Source: Scalesia atractyloides (taxonomy: Eukaryota > Streptophyta > Magnoliopsida > Asterales > Asteraceae). From it: DNA of 64,000 nt. This document shows, piece after piece, positions 45,600 to 58,332 of this stretch. Numbering within the stretch: the stretch's first letter is position 1; each line of letters starts with the position of its first letter. The stretch lies in assembly GCA_947069175.1 (NCBI GenBank), contig CAMTDV010000007.1, forward strand, positions 48,627,681 through 48,691,680, read 5' to 3'. Both the position numbers and the translations under genes were made by a program. The notes beneath the pieces were generated by a model, which was not told the origin of the DNA, searched no databases, and saw only the letters and a list, made by a program, of their open reading frames with translations.

Positions 45600-46680
45600 T
45601 AATTTCCAAAATGTATAAAACAAGTTGCAAGAGCATAACATCAGATGTTAGGCAAACACTGATGATGTTAGATAAACACTGATGATGTTGCTAACCTCTG
45701 ATGGAGTAGTAACATCGGATGCTAGGCAAACACTGTTGGTGGTAGCCAACCACTGCAGGACAGCCACTGCTGAGGTGGACAACATTCTTAGGTCACTATT
45801 AAGTGAGCCTAACAATGTTATTACTCCACCGCGAGCCATTACACAGGCCATGTGATGGATCTATGTTTCGTCACAATAATATTGGGCATCCAATTTTGAA
45901 ACGAAGCTTATGAGGTGGCAAACCACTAACATTTAGCGAGTTTAAGAACCGCTAACATGATTAAGATGCTTTGGTTGTCCATTATTCATTGTAAATTGAT
46001 AAGGTGTCAAATATCTTGCAAATTAGTAAATAAAAGATATTCATAATGGATGATGAAATAAAGTCAAACTACTGATGAGACAGCATCTGATAGAATCCTT
46101 GCTAAACCTCTGATGAGTTTGCTAACCTTCTGATAGAGTAATAATATCTGATGTTAGACAAACACTGATGATGTTTCGAACCTCTGATGGAGTAATAACA
46201 TCAAATGTTAGGCAAATACTTTTGGTGGTAGCCAAGCCCTGCTGGACAAAGTGGTTAGTGAGTCTGTGGTTTTGCTATACAACTACTGTGTTTTGATACA
46301 ATAAATCTTTAAACTCATAAAATAAGTATTAAAATACTAACAATTACATATGGAAAAGAAAACTACTCAGTCATTTAAACTCTAATAGCAATATTCAAGA
46401 AACTTTAACTTCAACTCCATCGAGCATTGAACCTCTCAACGTATGTCATTTATCTATGTCATGAACTCTAGATCTCTATCTCCGTACTATATATTACTCG
46501 CAACCACTGCTGGACAACCACTGCTGAGTATAACATCAGTTTGTGGGGGAATCAGTTGTTGCATCAATGGTTTTGCTATACAACTATTGTTGGTGTGTTA
46601 GTAGTGGTTTGGCATTAGTGGTTTCTGATCAGTGGATAGGATTACAAGTTATAGAATTAACAGCTAAAGCTGAAAAATAG
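45600..46680. repeat. Word arrays upstream of X6 (third copy of the 36541 block)
   Basis: Same order and nearly the same sequence as 36541-37620 and 40260-41340, with isolated substitutions. Confidence 0.78.
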
Positions 46681-46837
46681 TAACTTAATGATGGAACATG
46701 CCATATTATTACAAAACAAACAGTAACTTATAGATAATTCCCGCCCAAACTACGCGGCAAAAACATCTTATATAAACAACCTCAGGCCCTTCCATTGGTT
46801 ACACCAAAAGCAAACGCCATAGCTTACTAAATACCAT

Positions 46838-47068
46838 ATGGCAAACCATGTTTCTTATAATATCACTTTCGTTCTCCCTAAAGTTGCACTGAATGAGGTG
46901 GACAACATTGTTAGGTCATTATTAAGTGAGCATAACAATGTTGTCCATCTCATTCAGCAAACTTTTATTGAGATAACCCTAACCTTGTTCAAATTAAAAT
47001 GCCATAAAGTTCAAAATAACATATGGCAAACATGTAAGTTGTGTGTTCTAAAATATTTTGTTGAATGA
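46838..47068 (+). CDS. X6: intact 76-codon ORF of unknown function
   Basis: This is the most diverged intact copy (MANHVSYN, HLIQQTF, NIWQ, KYFVE) yet still open over all 76 codons. TATA is at 46769-46776 and the hairpin at 46891-46955 keeps its pairing. Its 3' region runs to 47497, where it is cut by gypsy-2 leader sequence. Confidence 0.42.
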   Translation: MANHVSYNITFVLPKVALNEVDNIVRSLLSEHNNVVHLIQQTFIEITLTLFKLKCHKVQNNIWQTCKLCVLKYFVE

Positions 47069-47497
47069 GATGGACAAATCCTCAAGACAAAGAGCCTGAT
47101 GACAGTGATATGTCATTTTCTCTGCTTTGTTCTTGAGGAAGGCATGGATGAGAAGGAGAGACCTATGTCAGTGTAAACGCTATTTTGTACTCCATTTGAA
47201 ATGATGAGGGTGGGATGCGCATGATGATGATGGAAAGTATCATCAAAGCGAAAACCCACTCACAATCGCACCAAAAACAATATCGTCCATAAAAACGGCA
47301 TCGGTGTCACCACCATCCACATAACCACTTCACCAATCAACAAGAAAAGATGGAACGAAAGCTAAAACGCCATATTTTTTGTTTATTGAAGTTGTTGGTC
47401 AGCTTCGCCTAGAGCAGCGTGTTTCAGCTGTGTAGGGAAATCGGCACCTATCTAAGGAATTCAAAGGTACAAGGGACAAAAACTTCAAGAATAAGAG
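47069..47497 (+). other. 3' region of X6, truncated
   Basis: Long-form X 3' region, with the exon remnant (QLRLEQRVSAV-like, near 47400) and AAGAATAAGAG. Homology ends abruptly at 47497, where it joins a fragment of the gypsy-2 leader. Confidence 0.55.
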
Positions 47498-47722
47498 TCT
47501 CATGTATTGACTATACTCATTACTTATAGTTGAACTCGTGTGATAGATCCTCGTGTTATCGTGACACAATGAAAACCTTTTTGTTATCTTGTTATAATTC
47601 CAAAACATTTATATCATGTTTTAAACTTTGTTTTCATATATGAGCCCCTGGTGATTGTAGACCAAACTTTTAATAAAAAGTCTTATCCCGGGTTCACTAT
47701 AATCGGAGCTCTGATACAAACC
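47498..47722 (-). repeat. Extra gypsy-2 5' leader fragment beyond the 3' LTR
   Basis: This segment matches 58490-58714, the leader of gypsy-2, including a PBS copy (47708-47719) with one mismatch. In element orientation it lies after the 3' LTR, where host DNA is expected. So the LTR at 47723 is followed by the start of another internal region, cut at 47498. Confidence 0.8.
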
Positions 47723-49738
47723 TGTCACACCCTGGTCGTAGCGGAAGCGCAAGTGTGTGACTATTAGGTAATCAGTGCATCCAATCTAGTAAAAAATATA
47801 AATTAACAGGGATGCCATGCCATTATAAGTTTAATTCCATATGTACAACCATCAAAAGTGAAATCACATTGTTATATGTTTCAGATTGCCATTACAAAAC
47901 ATAATTTAAAACACATTGTTCCAAAATAAGACATTGTTTTCATCAAAAATTCATATTGAGGTTTTGACCCCTATATACCCATACGAAGTTAGGATATAAA
48001 AGGCAAACCCTCCAAAAGTTGGACATCGTTGTCTTGACAATTTCCCATACCCGAATCCTATCACCAGCTCATGGCTTGCGTCCTGAAATACATGTAATTT
48101 TAAAAAGTCAACATAAAGTTGGCGAGTTCATGTAGTTAAATGTTTTCGTATCAAAATGTCATCCTTGAAATCCTGTATGCATCAATGAGTTGTTAAGGAT
48201 CTATCAGTATGTCACGAGCACCCTGACATATGAGTGCCATAAGTAAGCAACCAATTCCGAGATAACTTTGGCATCAGTGCGATCACAAAAGCACTCCGAA
48301 AGGTATACCAACCAGGAGTGGAGGGGGTCTCAAACTCAATAGATCTACTTCTTTTGCACCTTGGTCACTAAGTGATTAATGGTTACTAGCACCATCATCC
48401 TACTTACGCACAAATGATCGTGTTATCATCTAAACCCATAGCAACATACTTTTTGTTATGACATGTATTTCCCCTCGATAGTTTTAAAACAAAACTTTGA
48501 AATAATTGAAAGGAGGGGCATGAACTCACAGCTTTGCTTTCCGTAAGAGGTACTATTATCGATCGGTGTCTGCACACATGTGTAACCTACATGTGTATTG
48601 AGTTTATTAGACACCTAGGCCTCAATGGACCTCGTACTCATTGTTCATCTTGAATTCTTGGTTATGTATTTCTTTGTTATGATAGAACAACTTTTAATGT
48701 TATCACAGTGTTGGTAGTTTATTTGTTCGATTAATATTGTTATATATATTTCTCAAAAATATATATATTGTTGTTTTCAGATCGTGTGTGAACTGGGCCT
48801 TGCCCTTCACATGTCCTCGTGCCTTGCACGCGTGTCATTGGGCCTCGCCCACTTTATCTATGTCTTTGGGCCTAGCCCATGTTTTCTTGTCATTGGGCCA
48901 AGCCCATGTAATTTATGTCTTTGGGCCTAGCCCATGTAATTTATGTCTTTGGGCCTAGCCCATGTTTTTATGTCATTGGGCCTAGCCCATTTAATTAAAG
49001 TCTTTGGGCCTAGCTCATGTTTTCATATCATTGGGCCTAGCCCATGTAATTTATGTTTTTGGGCTTAGCCCATGTAATTATATTTTTGGGCTTAGCCCAT
49101 GTTTCTATATGCTTTTGGGCTTTTATTCGTTGTGGGCCTCGTCCATAAATATTATGGTATTGGGCCTTGCCAATGACTTTTACAATTTGGGCCTAGCCCA
49201 AATTATGAACAAAGGCCCATTTTTCTTATAAGATTATACTTATAATATTTTTAGCTTTTTATATTTTAAACTTTCTGGATTTTGATTTCAATAACATATA
49301 TATATATATGTTAAACGTCTAAATATATATATTTGGACTTGTAGTCGACGTTATTTATTAAGTGCTTGTTTTCGTCGAAAATCGCCCGATGTCGTAATGA
49401 CCTTTCGTGTCGGCGATTCACCCGTTGGTCGTTGACGCGACGGTGTAATCTTGAACGTTCGCCTAGCGTTCGCATTATTTTGTTTGTCCGATTATTGTTT
49501 CGACGCATCGCAAGAATATATTTGTTATGTCACCGACACTTAGTATTATTATCAAGTGTTTGTATTTTTGTATATGATTGGGTATTTTATTGTGAATACC
49601 CTAAGCTTCTTAATACATACACATACAATACACATATGTATTCATACAAGTTCCTTGGTGACAAATGTGTATACTTATTTTATTTCCCAAGTAAATATAT
49701 ATATTTGTAAAAGTATTTATTTTTACTTGTAAATATAT

Positions 49739-49770
<32 letters not shown>

Positions 49771-51981
49771 ACTTTGTTGAACACTTGGGTATTTAGGGTT
49801 TAACTCTTGTCATTAGAGCCTACTTAATGAGGATTTAAGTTACTAATCGAGTTTAGTCCCACTAATCACCCCATTAATCATGTCTTAATCGCGATTAGAT
49901 TTTTAGAAACTTTCGCCATAGTTTCCCCTAATCTATGACGTTTTCCACGTTTCAAAAACGTATTTAAAACTGTTTAAGCCCATAATCAACATCAACAATC
50001 CATCTAATATTTATTCTACAACATCAAGACATCAACATCCATGACTTTCTAGTGTTAAAAATTCGATTAAATCAAGTGGGTTTTCAATATTTATTAACAC
50101 TTTCAAATCACTACTTTTATCATGTCATTTAATCAAGTTTATATCTTTGACCTCTTGATTACTACACATCTTTAAGATGATTACAACTTAAATACAAATG
50201 TTTACTTCTTATAAAAATCATTCATGTGTATAAAAATCATCTTTAAGTTGTAGTATTCTTCATGGATGATGTAGTTGATGATCTTGTTTGGATTTAAACC
50301 TTATATACTTAATCATACAAGATCATCCAACTTTTATATCATGCTTTAACATAAACAACTTCAACATGCTAACTAATTACCTTATAAACACATAAACAAT
50401 CACAAAATAATCAATATTAAGTGTTATTATTATGGTGTGAGTTAGGGTTTTTGGTTTATCTTTTCTTCATTTCCAAGATGATCAACTTGTACATTATCAA
50501 TCTAAGCATAAAAAAGCTAGATTATGGATGAGTTTGCCTTATAAAGTGTGCACAAGTTCTTGATAATTTTAGAAAGAATTGAAGCTCTAAAGAAGCCTTA
50601 GTGATCCTCCACCCTTGCTAGCTCCTTGAATGATCTTGATGAAGCTTTAAAGTGGATGAAATGTGGGTATCATGGTAGCTAAGTGGTGGTTCAAGGTGGT
50701 GGTGGTGGTGCCGTGAACTAGAGAGAGAGTGAGGGGGGAAATGGTTGCAAATTTTGTGAAGACAAATGATGAAGAATATGGTAACTTGTGAATATATCAT
50801 GCCCTTCTTTCACATCTTCATCACATAAAACACTATACTTCTAACCTTCAGTTTTCAACAAAATCAAGTGGGCTTGGGGCCCACTTGGAACCGTCAAAAG
50901 GGGTTGGGGTAAAATGTAACATTTATTTTTTTACACATGTTAAAAATGGAGATATTTTGGTCATTATGTTAAGTATGTTGATTAGGGGTTTGATCTAGTA
51001 TCCTTAGCATAAGATTAGGGTTTAGTGTGTTATTACATGCTAATTAATCCACTCCAATATAAGTTTCGGATGACGGAAATGTCGTTAGATCGCTCATCAT
51101 CGCAATAATCGCTAATAAACGAACTTATTTATTTAGTACCTGAAGCTTTTGTTTTCGATCACCACAATTGTTATGGTTTCTACTTAGTGCATTTCAGACC
51201 TAAAAATGTGTATAACTAGTCTGCTAGACGAATATACGATGAGCTAGGATGGCCGAAATATCTTTCGTTCGATCGATATTGGCACTTTTTTGTTCCGCCG
51301 TCGAATTTTTCCGAAAGTTGTGTTTCCGTGACCTCATGTTAGTTGAATGGATTCCGAGTTCCAAATGAGGCTTAACTAGTTCGCTAGATGCCCGGATGAG
51401 GCTAGGCTACTAAAATACTCGTCGTTTCGACAATCGGTCGCCTTCCGGTCGAATTGTGCATTGATTGTTGAATGACCGGAAATGATGTCTATTGTGCATT
51501 CTGGCTATTCTCACATTGTTTTATTCTTATTCTTACATCCGGAATCCTCCGAATTAGTCTTGCGGACAAACCGACATTTGTCGCCTTTTTGGGTCGAAAC
51601 GGTCAATTTACAATTTAGGCGTTGTACCGGAAAGTTATGTATTATTGTAATGGTTTATCTCAAATAAGTGTTTTCATTTATATATGGACTCGGGTATGGC
51701 ATTAACATGCCGTTATTCCTTGTTCTAATTCGTTTTAGCGGATTCACCGACACAGTTGTGTCACCGCAATTAGTGGCCAAACACTTTCTACCAACACTTG
51801 TAGGGCATTGTTTTTGTTTGTTTCGCGTCGTAACGGAAACCAGTATATGTTATGATCAGATTTACTTGCCCTAATGACTTACGACTCAGTTATGCAATTA
51901 AATTACGATAATATGCATGGGATTATAAAATAAAATTAGTGATTAAATTGTACGGCATTACCGGTTATTTGTCATTTGTCA
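47723..51981 (-). repeat. Gypsy-2 3' LTR
   Basis: On the plus strand it starts TGTCACACCCTGG and ends TTTGTCA, 4259 bp. It contains the TGGGCCTAGCCCA array (about 48830-49210) and (TA)n runs. It is highly similar to the 5' LTR with scattered indels. A frame of about 114 codons at 49366-49710 is kept in the other LTR but has no known relative. Confidence 0.85.
48830..49210. repeat. TGGGCCTAGCCCA array in the gypsy-2 3' LTR
   Basis: About ten or more units of roughly 28 bp, each a TGGGC-CTA-GCCCA hairpin word followed by TGTAATTTATGTCTT or TGTTTTCTTGTCAT. Confidence 0.8.
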
Positions 51982-51999
51982 CGTACTCCCCCTGTTAAA
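51982..51999 (-). other. Gypsy-2 polypurine tract
   Basis: On the minus strand AACAGGGGGAGTACG immediately precedes the LTR start TGACAAATGAC. The GGACGAAATTC motif lies just upstream, as in gypsy-1. Confidence 0.75.
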
Positions 52000-53240
52000 A
52001 AGAATTTCGTCCTGAAATTCAGTTTGAGGCATCCACTGAAGGAGTCTTCTTGAACATGTGGGGGTATTTTGACTTGATCTGATCTTCACGCTCCCACGTA
52101 TACTCGGGACGTGACGCGAATTCCAGCGAACCTTCACCAGTTTGATTTGGCTTCTTCTTGTCTTTTGGACCTTCCAGTCCATGACTTCCATTGGTTCTTC
52201 AGTAAATTGTAATCTGTCATCAACATGAATCTCATCCGTTGGAATGATAACGGCGTCATTAGTCGTACTTTTCTTCAGATTAGACACATGAAATGTGTCG
52301 TGTACATTATTGAGTTCTTCTGGTAGTTTTAACTTGTAAGCCACTGTACCAATCTTTGCCAGAATTTTGAAAGGTCCAATATATCTTGGGTTGAGTTTTC
52401 GCGCTTCCTAAATCTAGCTACGCCTTTCCAATGTGAGACCTTTAACAATACTTTGTCTCCGACCTCGAAGGATAATGGTTTGTGTCTCCGATCCGTGTAG
52501 CTTTTTGTCTATCTCGGGCCACTTTGATAAGCTCACGTATCTTAAATATCTTGTCTGTGGTCTCTTGTACTAGTTCGGGACCAATGAGTTGTCTGTCACT
52601 GACTTCCGCCCAACATAATGGTGATCGGCACTTTCGACCATGTAGTGCTCAAATGGCGCGGCCTTGATACTGGTGTGATAACTGTTATTGTAGGAAAACT
52701 CTACCAAAGGTAAGTGAGTATCCCAGTTTTCGTCTAAATCCATCACACAGACCCGAAGCATGTCTTCTAATGTCTGAATGGTTCGCTCGCTTTGACCATC
52801 GGTCTGCGGGTGAAATGTTGTGCTTAAATCCAAGCGTGAACCAAACGAATTTTGAAATGATTGCCAAATCCGTGACACAAAGCGACCATCTCTATTAGAG
52901 ATTATCGAGATTGGCACACCATGACGTGCCACAATTTCTTTTAGGTACAGTTCAGCTAGTTTCTCTGTACTGTCTTTCTCGCGGATGGGTAAAAAGTGAG
53001 CTGATTTGGTTAATCGATCAATGATAACCCAGATCATGTCATGACCTCGAGAGATCCGTGGTAATTTTGTAATGAAATCCATTGATATCTGTTCTCACTT
53101 CCAAACCGGGATCTTAGGTTGTTGTAATAACCCAGATGGTTTTTGGTATTCGGCCTTGACCTTTGCACAAGTTAGGCATTTCCCAACATAGGTCGCTATA
53201 TCTCCCGTGAGATTTGGCTACCAATAATATTCCTTCAGAT
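52000..53240 (-). pseudogene. Gypsy-2 integrase with C-terminal tail (pseudogene)
   Basis: The core is open from 53082 to 52570: MDFITKLPRISRGHDMIWVI, DRLTKSAHF (first Asp), ISNRDGRFVSR and GQSERTIQTLEDML (Glu). The second catalytic Asp position (S-D-R-D) is Asn here, a G-to-A change. LPLVEFSYNNSYHTS follows. After frame breaks the tail reads HDTFHVSNLKKS and IHVDDRLQFTEEP (52344-51985), as in chromoviruses. Confidence 0.85.
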
Positions 53241-53990
53241 CCTAGTACATTTTATCTGATCCTGGGTGTATCGAGTACTTGGACTTGTGTGCTTCATCCA
53301 GCACCAAGTCTCGCAACTCACCATAATAAGGAATCCGGATCCTTCCCATGAAATATAAAGTTCCATCCTTGTTTGGTTCCAATTGTTTTTCCATTCCCCT
53401 TAGCGATTCCGCTGGAATGTTTTCGGGTTTCAATGCTTCTTGTTGTGCTTTGCGCACTTGAGTTGTGAAGTTCGTTCGGATTGTCATTTCTAGAGATCGC
53501 ACCTGTAATGTTTTGACTCGTTCTTTTCTGCTCAAAGCATCTGCTACAACATTTGCTTTGCCCGTGTGATACTTGATCTTACAGTCATAATCATTCAACA
53601 GTTCCACCCAACGTCGTTGGTGCATATTCAGCTCCTTTTGATTGAATATATGTTGAAGACTTTTATGATCGGTGAATATGGTACACTTAGTGCCATGTAA
53701 ATAATGACGCCATATTTTTAAGGCAAATACCAATGCGCCTAATTCTAGGTCATGTGTGGTATAATTCCTTTCATGAACTTTCAACTGACGTGACGCGTAC
53801 GCAATGACTTTTTCATGTTGCATTAACACGCAACCCAAGCCTTGATGCGATGCATCATAGTACACCACAAAGTTATTAGTATCGTCTGGGAGTGATAGTA
53901 TCAGTGCTTTGCATAGTTTCTCTTTCAATACCAGGAACGCCGATTTTTGCTTTTATCCCCAATCAAACTTTCTATACTTCTGGGTAAGCG
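53241..53990 (-). pseudogene. Gypsy-2 RNase H
   Basis: A 228-codon open frame (53928-53242) reads FVVYYDASHQGLGCVLMQ, YASRQLKVHERNYTTHDLEL, ALKIWRHYLHGTKCTIF, then TDHKSLQHIFNQKELNMHQR and VVADALSRKE. It runs on into the integrase zinc-binding spacer (H.SKYSIHPGSDKMY). The domain is intact in this frame, though joined by breaks to RT and integrase. Confidence 0.85.
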
Positions 53991-54700
53991 TAGTTAGCGG
54001 CTAAGCAACCTTGGAGAAGTTCTCAAGAAATCTCCTGTAATATCCCGCTAATCCCAAGAATTATCATATTTCCGTTGGGGTTCTTGGCGTGGTCCAGTTC
54101 TTTATAGCCTCGATCTTTGAAGGGTCAACATGTATTCCATTCTCGTTCACCACATGGCCGAGAAATTGTACCTCGCGAATCCAAAATTCGCATTTCGAGA
54201 ACTTGGCATATAGTTGCTCCTTCTTTAGCAACTCCAAAATAGTTCTCAGGTGTTGTCCGTGCTCTTTCTCGGTTCGTGAGTATATCAGTATGTCATCTAT
54301 AAAAACGATCATGAACTTTCAAGGTATGGCTTACATACCCGGTTCATCAAATCCTTGAATACGGAAGGGGCATTCGTTAGACCAAAGGGCTTAACAAGGA
54401 ACTCGTAATGACCGTAGCGAGTACTAAATGCCTTCTTAGGAATACTTCCTCTTGGATTCTCAACTAATGATACCCGGATCATAAGTCAATTTTTGAGTAA
54501 TAACCCGACCCTTGCAACTGATCGAATAGATCATCGATTCTTGGTAATGTGTACCGGTTCTTGATAGTTAACTTGTTTAGTTCTCGGTAGTCAATGCACA
54601 TGCAAAAGGTTCCGTCCTTCTCTTTCACAAATAGCACCGAAGCTCCCCAAGGCGAGAAACTCGACCTTATGAAACCTTTGTCAAGCAACTCTTGCAACTA
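53991..54700 (-). pseudogene. Gypsy-2 reverse transcriptase (pseudogene)
   Basis: In order: LLDKGFIRSSFSPWGASVLF, CIDYRELNKLTIKNRYTLPR and IDDLFDQLQGSGYYSKIDL (54697-54479), a frame break, then MIVFIDDILIYSRTEKEH with FIDD at 54303-54292, AKFSKCEFW and VQFLGHVV. The catalytic Asp pair is kept. Confidence 0.85.
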
Positions 54701-55380
54701 CGTAGATAATTCCTGCATCTCCGAGGGCGCTAGTCGATATGGAGCTTTTGCCACAGGTGTAGCTCCTAGCACTAAATCGATACGAAATTCGACTTGTCGC
54801 TGTGGAGGTAGTCCTGGCTTGTCTTCCGGAAAGACCTTGGGATATTCCCTCACTATTGGTATGTCCTCGATCGTGCGCTCCTCGGCCTTCTTATCCACCA
54901 CATGGGCAAGAAAAGCGATGCATCCTTTCATCAAACATTTTTGAGCCTTCATGCAGTTTATGATTCGTATGGGTGTGTCATGCTTCTCACCGTGAAGTAT
55001 CAAGTGTTCTCCGTCGGATAAGGGGATGCGAATGATTTTCTCATGACATATAACCTCGGCTCGATTATTGGATAGCCAATCCATCCCAATAACGACATCA
55101 AAACTACCCAGTTGAACTGGTAATAGATCTTATTTAAACCTTCGTTCACCCAACTCTAACGTATATTTCTTTATTATTTCTCTCGATTCTACTAATATCC
55201 CGTTAGCTAGCTCAATCGAGTAGGGAACATCTAATTTAGTCCACGCTACCCCAGTATATCTCTAAACTCTTTAGAAATAAAACTGAAATCTACCCCGGTA
55301 TCAAAAAGAATAGATGCAAACACGTTCGGTCCTAGCGAGCATCCTTAGCTCCAATTACAAACGCTCTTCCCCGTGCTTGG
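54701..55380 (-). pseudogene. Gypsy-2 protease (pseudogene)
   Basis: The region around 55340-55290 reads ASILFDTGVDFSFIS, an aspartic-protease site with DTG kept. GSFDVVIGMDWLS.N.AEVIC follows near 55110-55050, then REYPKVFPEDKPGLPP leading into RT. Stops separate the pieces (near 55132 and 55262). Confidence 0.78.
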
Positions 55381-56580
55381 TTAGCTTTAGGGCAATCTTT
55401 CTTGAAATACCCTTTGCCTCCGCATCCAAAGCAACCTTGATCTCTAATATTGGTTCCCCGGCACACATCGTGCGATGTCCAAATTTACCACATTTTCCAC
55501 ACTTGGGGCCTCGACATTCCCCATAGTGGTGGAAAGGACATTTGGGGCATTTCGGTGCATCCCCAGTATAAGATTTCTTAACCGCAGTGTTTGTGGTAGT
55601 GGTAACATATGCCTTGGTTTCTTTGACTTCTCTCGCGGCTTGTTTCTTGTTACTATTATTATTACCTCGAGAGCCTTTCTTGAAATGGGAAAATTTTCAT
55701 TTGTTGGAATCAGTAGTCTCCTTAGTAGATTCTTTCTTGTTCCCACTACATTTAGGCAACCTCCCCTGATGTACAGCCTCCTTAGTAAGGCTGACAGCTA
55801 GATCAATTGCTTCACCAATCTCAGTGGGTTTTGAAGAGGTAACCAGACTCAGAATCTCGGGGGCAAGTCCCCAGATGTACCTCTCAATTCGCTTAAATTC
55901 AGGCTCCACCAAGTATGTCACCACTCGGGATAAGTCATGGAATCGCTTGCGTGTACCCAGAAATGTCTGAAGTCATTTTTAGATTCCAAAATTCTGTCTC
56001 CAACTTTTGAATTTCCGATCTCGAGCAATACTTCTTTCTCATCATCTCTTTAAGTTCCTCCCAGGTCAGGGCGTATGCAACATCATCGCCCCTAGTTTGG
56101 ACTTGAAGGTTCCACCAAGATAAAGCTCCATCCACAAAGAGTCCAGTAACATAGGTGACTCTTTGATCAGCAGGGCACTTGCTCATTCGAATGACTGAAT
56201 CTGTCTTCTCAGTCCAACATACGAAGGCTACAGCACCTCCTTACCATCAAAATTTAGAGGTTTGCAGTCTAGAAACTGCTTGTAGGTGCAACCTAAAATC
56301 ATTGGATACACCATTTAAGCATGAGTAACCAAATAGTAGGAATAAAATGGATGAGAGTATAGCGCGGTTTTATGAGTAACTGTATATTACTAGTTTAAGG
56401 ATTGCCTCCGGTTGAACCTCCTGTACTACCGCTATGCTCGGAGCGGTTAGCCTCGTAATGCGCAATGGCTTGGGATATGTGTTCATTCAGCTCCTCTTGT
56501 GTTGTTGGTAGGGTGTTATTGTTTTGAACTTCTTTAGCGGGGCGGCATTGTCTTCTAATATAATATGTCGCTCACAATTA
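55381..56580 (-). pseudogene. Gypsy-2 gag, capsid and zinc knuckles (pseudogene)
   Basis: Near 56530-56395 the frame reads NNTLPTTQEELNEHISQAIA and HYEANRSEHSG. The capsid part (VTYVTGLFVDGALSWWNLQV, EFWNLKM) is at 56186-55940, and FKRIERYIWGL near 55880. Cysteine-rich nucleocapsid sequence (CGKCGKFGHRTMC, then CFGCGGKGYFKKDC with Tyr where the knuckle has His) is at 55590-55380. Frame breaks occur at 55930 and 56190. Confidence 0.72.
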
Positions 56581-57110
56581 GCTGAATTTTTAATAATAAT
56601 TTCATATTATTATTACTATTTATTTATTTATATATTTTTTATCAAACATATATGTAATAGCGCATCGGTACATGATAAATAAATAAAAGAATATATGTAT
56701 ACGCCATACGCACACCCATCGTCATCATACACATAGCTCATTGCATACATAGTCGCCACATCATAAGATATAAATCATAGTATCACCATGACATAATGCC
56801 TCAACCATAATATCACCACATCATGACATAATCAACCATAACATAAAAGAAATACAATGTAAAATAAAGAAAATACACTTTTATACAATGACAACTTGTT
56901 ACAGTTTGTTCGTGAAGATCCAAAAAGGACTTAGGGATACACAACCCTAGTCAATACAAGTTTTTACATTACAAAAGTAAAATTTTCTTCTACATTGCTT
57001 CTTCACGTCATCAAGTTGTCTTCCAAAAGCTGGGATCTTCAAAGCTATGTCTTCATGAGCCAAGTCACCAAAAGTACATCTGATCCCCAAAAGATAATAA
57101 CGAAACATGC
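56581..57110 (-). other. Non-coding interval within the gypsy-2 gag region
   Basis: About 530 bp of AT-rich sequence with CATCATGACATAATC-type short repeats separates the N-terminal gag frame (stop near 57112) from the capsid frame. It could be an intron or a small insertion. No clear terminal repeats or unambiguous splice pair were found. Confidence 0.35.
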
Positions 57111-58332
57111 TACTGAGGTGGAGGGGGTGGTGGAAATGGTGATCGGGGGAGCAAACCACGATGATAGGCCATCTCCTCCTCTAGGCCAGAAATGTGCCTA
57201 GTAGCATCAGTCTGAAACTTCTCTAACTCCTGTACTCGTGCCTCAGATGGGCATGAGAGTGGTGAAACGGGCAGTAAAAAGGTGGGGTCGGTGGTGGTGA
57301 TAGGGGTAATGGTGGTGGTGATGGTGGGGGTGGTAGTGGTGATGATAGTGGTGGGGGTGTGGCTCTAGCAGCAGGTGGGTAGTACACTGAGTCTCTAACT
57401 CCCAGATCCTTTGGAAGATCAAAGAGAGTTGTAGGTCATGTGAAGTCACTCCCTCCTCCACAGGAATCGGAGGGAAGTGTGAGGGGTGATAAGGGTCAGA
57501 AGGGCTCATGCCCGGTGGAGGTGTCGGGGTAAACATACCTGCTGGAGGTGGTATGGGACGTGGGGCATACATGGGGTGATCCACCAGAGAAAGAAGGTCC
57601 TGCCATTTGGGAAGGTCCAGCTGCAGATGGGTTGAAAACATGGTGGTAAGTGGACCTCCCAGATAAAAATGGTATTGGCTGCTCTGGGGCACGTGGAGTA
57701 CCGCTTAGTGAATAGTATCGGGTAGGTCCAGAGTAGTGAGCGGGTCCAGCGTATGGAACGGATCCAGGGGTCGGGGTACTGACTGGAATTGAGCTAACGC
57801 GAGCCGGTGAGGCTGCAGGGGGTGAATACATCGATACAGGTGTATCTGGGGCGGCAGAAGAGGCATTGTCTGCCATATGCTCACTCTGAGCAGCATCTGA
57901 GGATGACGAGATGTCAACAACTGGTATATAAGGGGGTGGGATCTCGAGTATAGCTATGTCATCAAAGACCTCGACGTCACCAAGGTCATCCTCCATACGC
58001 TCAACATGGAACACTGGTATGTCATCATCATCATCGTCCAGATCAATAACTGGAGGAACTATAGCAAGAGGCACAACCAAATGTACAATCGCATGCTTGC
58101 CCTCTGGATGACCATAAACGATAACATCGTCCGGGGGCTGCAGTATGGCTAGCACGTTGTCTACTGGTGGTGCATCCTCCTCCAGAGGATCAATCAAGGC
58201 AATTGGCTGAAGGTCCTCAAAGCCTCCATGGTCGGCTCCATCCCCAAGGGGTAGGGCCTCCGCATCGGGGTCGTATCCATCATCAGATACATACTCCTCG
58301 GGGTCCTCTTCGTAACTTGATGAGGAAGACAT
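57111..58332 (-). pseudogene. Gypsy-2 gag N-terminal acidic/proline-rich region
   Basis: The frame starts MSSSSSYEEDPEEY at 58332 (an in-frame ATG 13 codons upstream is possible). It is rich in Asp/Glu, then Ser/Pro/Gly to 57496. After a frame change, a His/Pro-rich stretch and a coiled-coil segment (VQELEKFQTDATRHISGLEE, 57235-57165) reach the stop. Acidic, disordered gag N-termini of this type are common in Asteraceae gypsy proteins as I recall them. Confidence 0.6.

Noticed and set aside
36590..46240. CRISPR-like arrays
   Set aside because: The 54-bp units are direct tandem repeats without unique spacers, and the DNA is plant nuclear. They are minisatellites.
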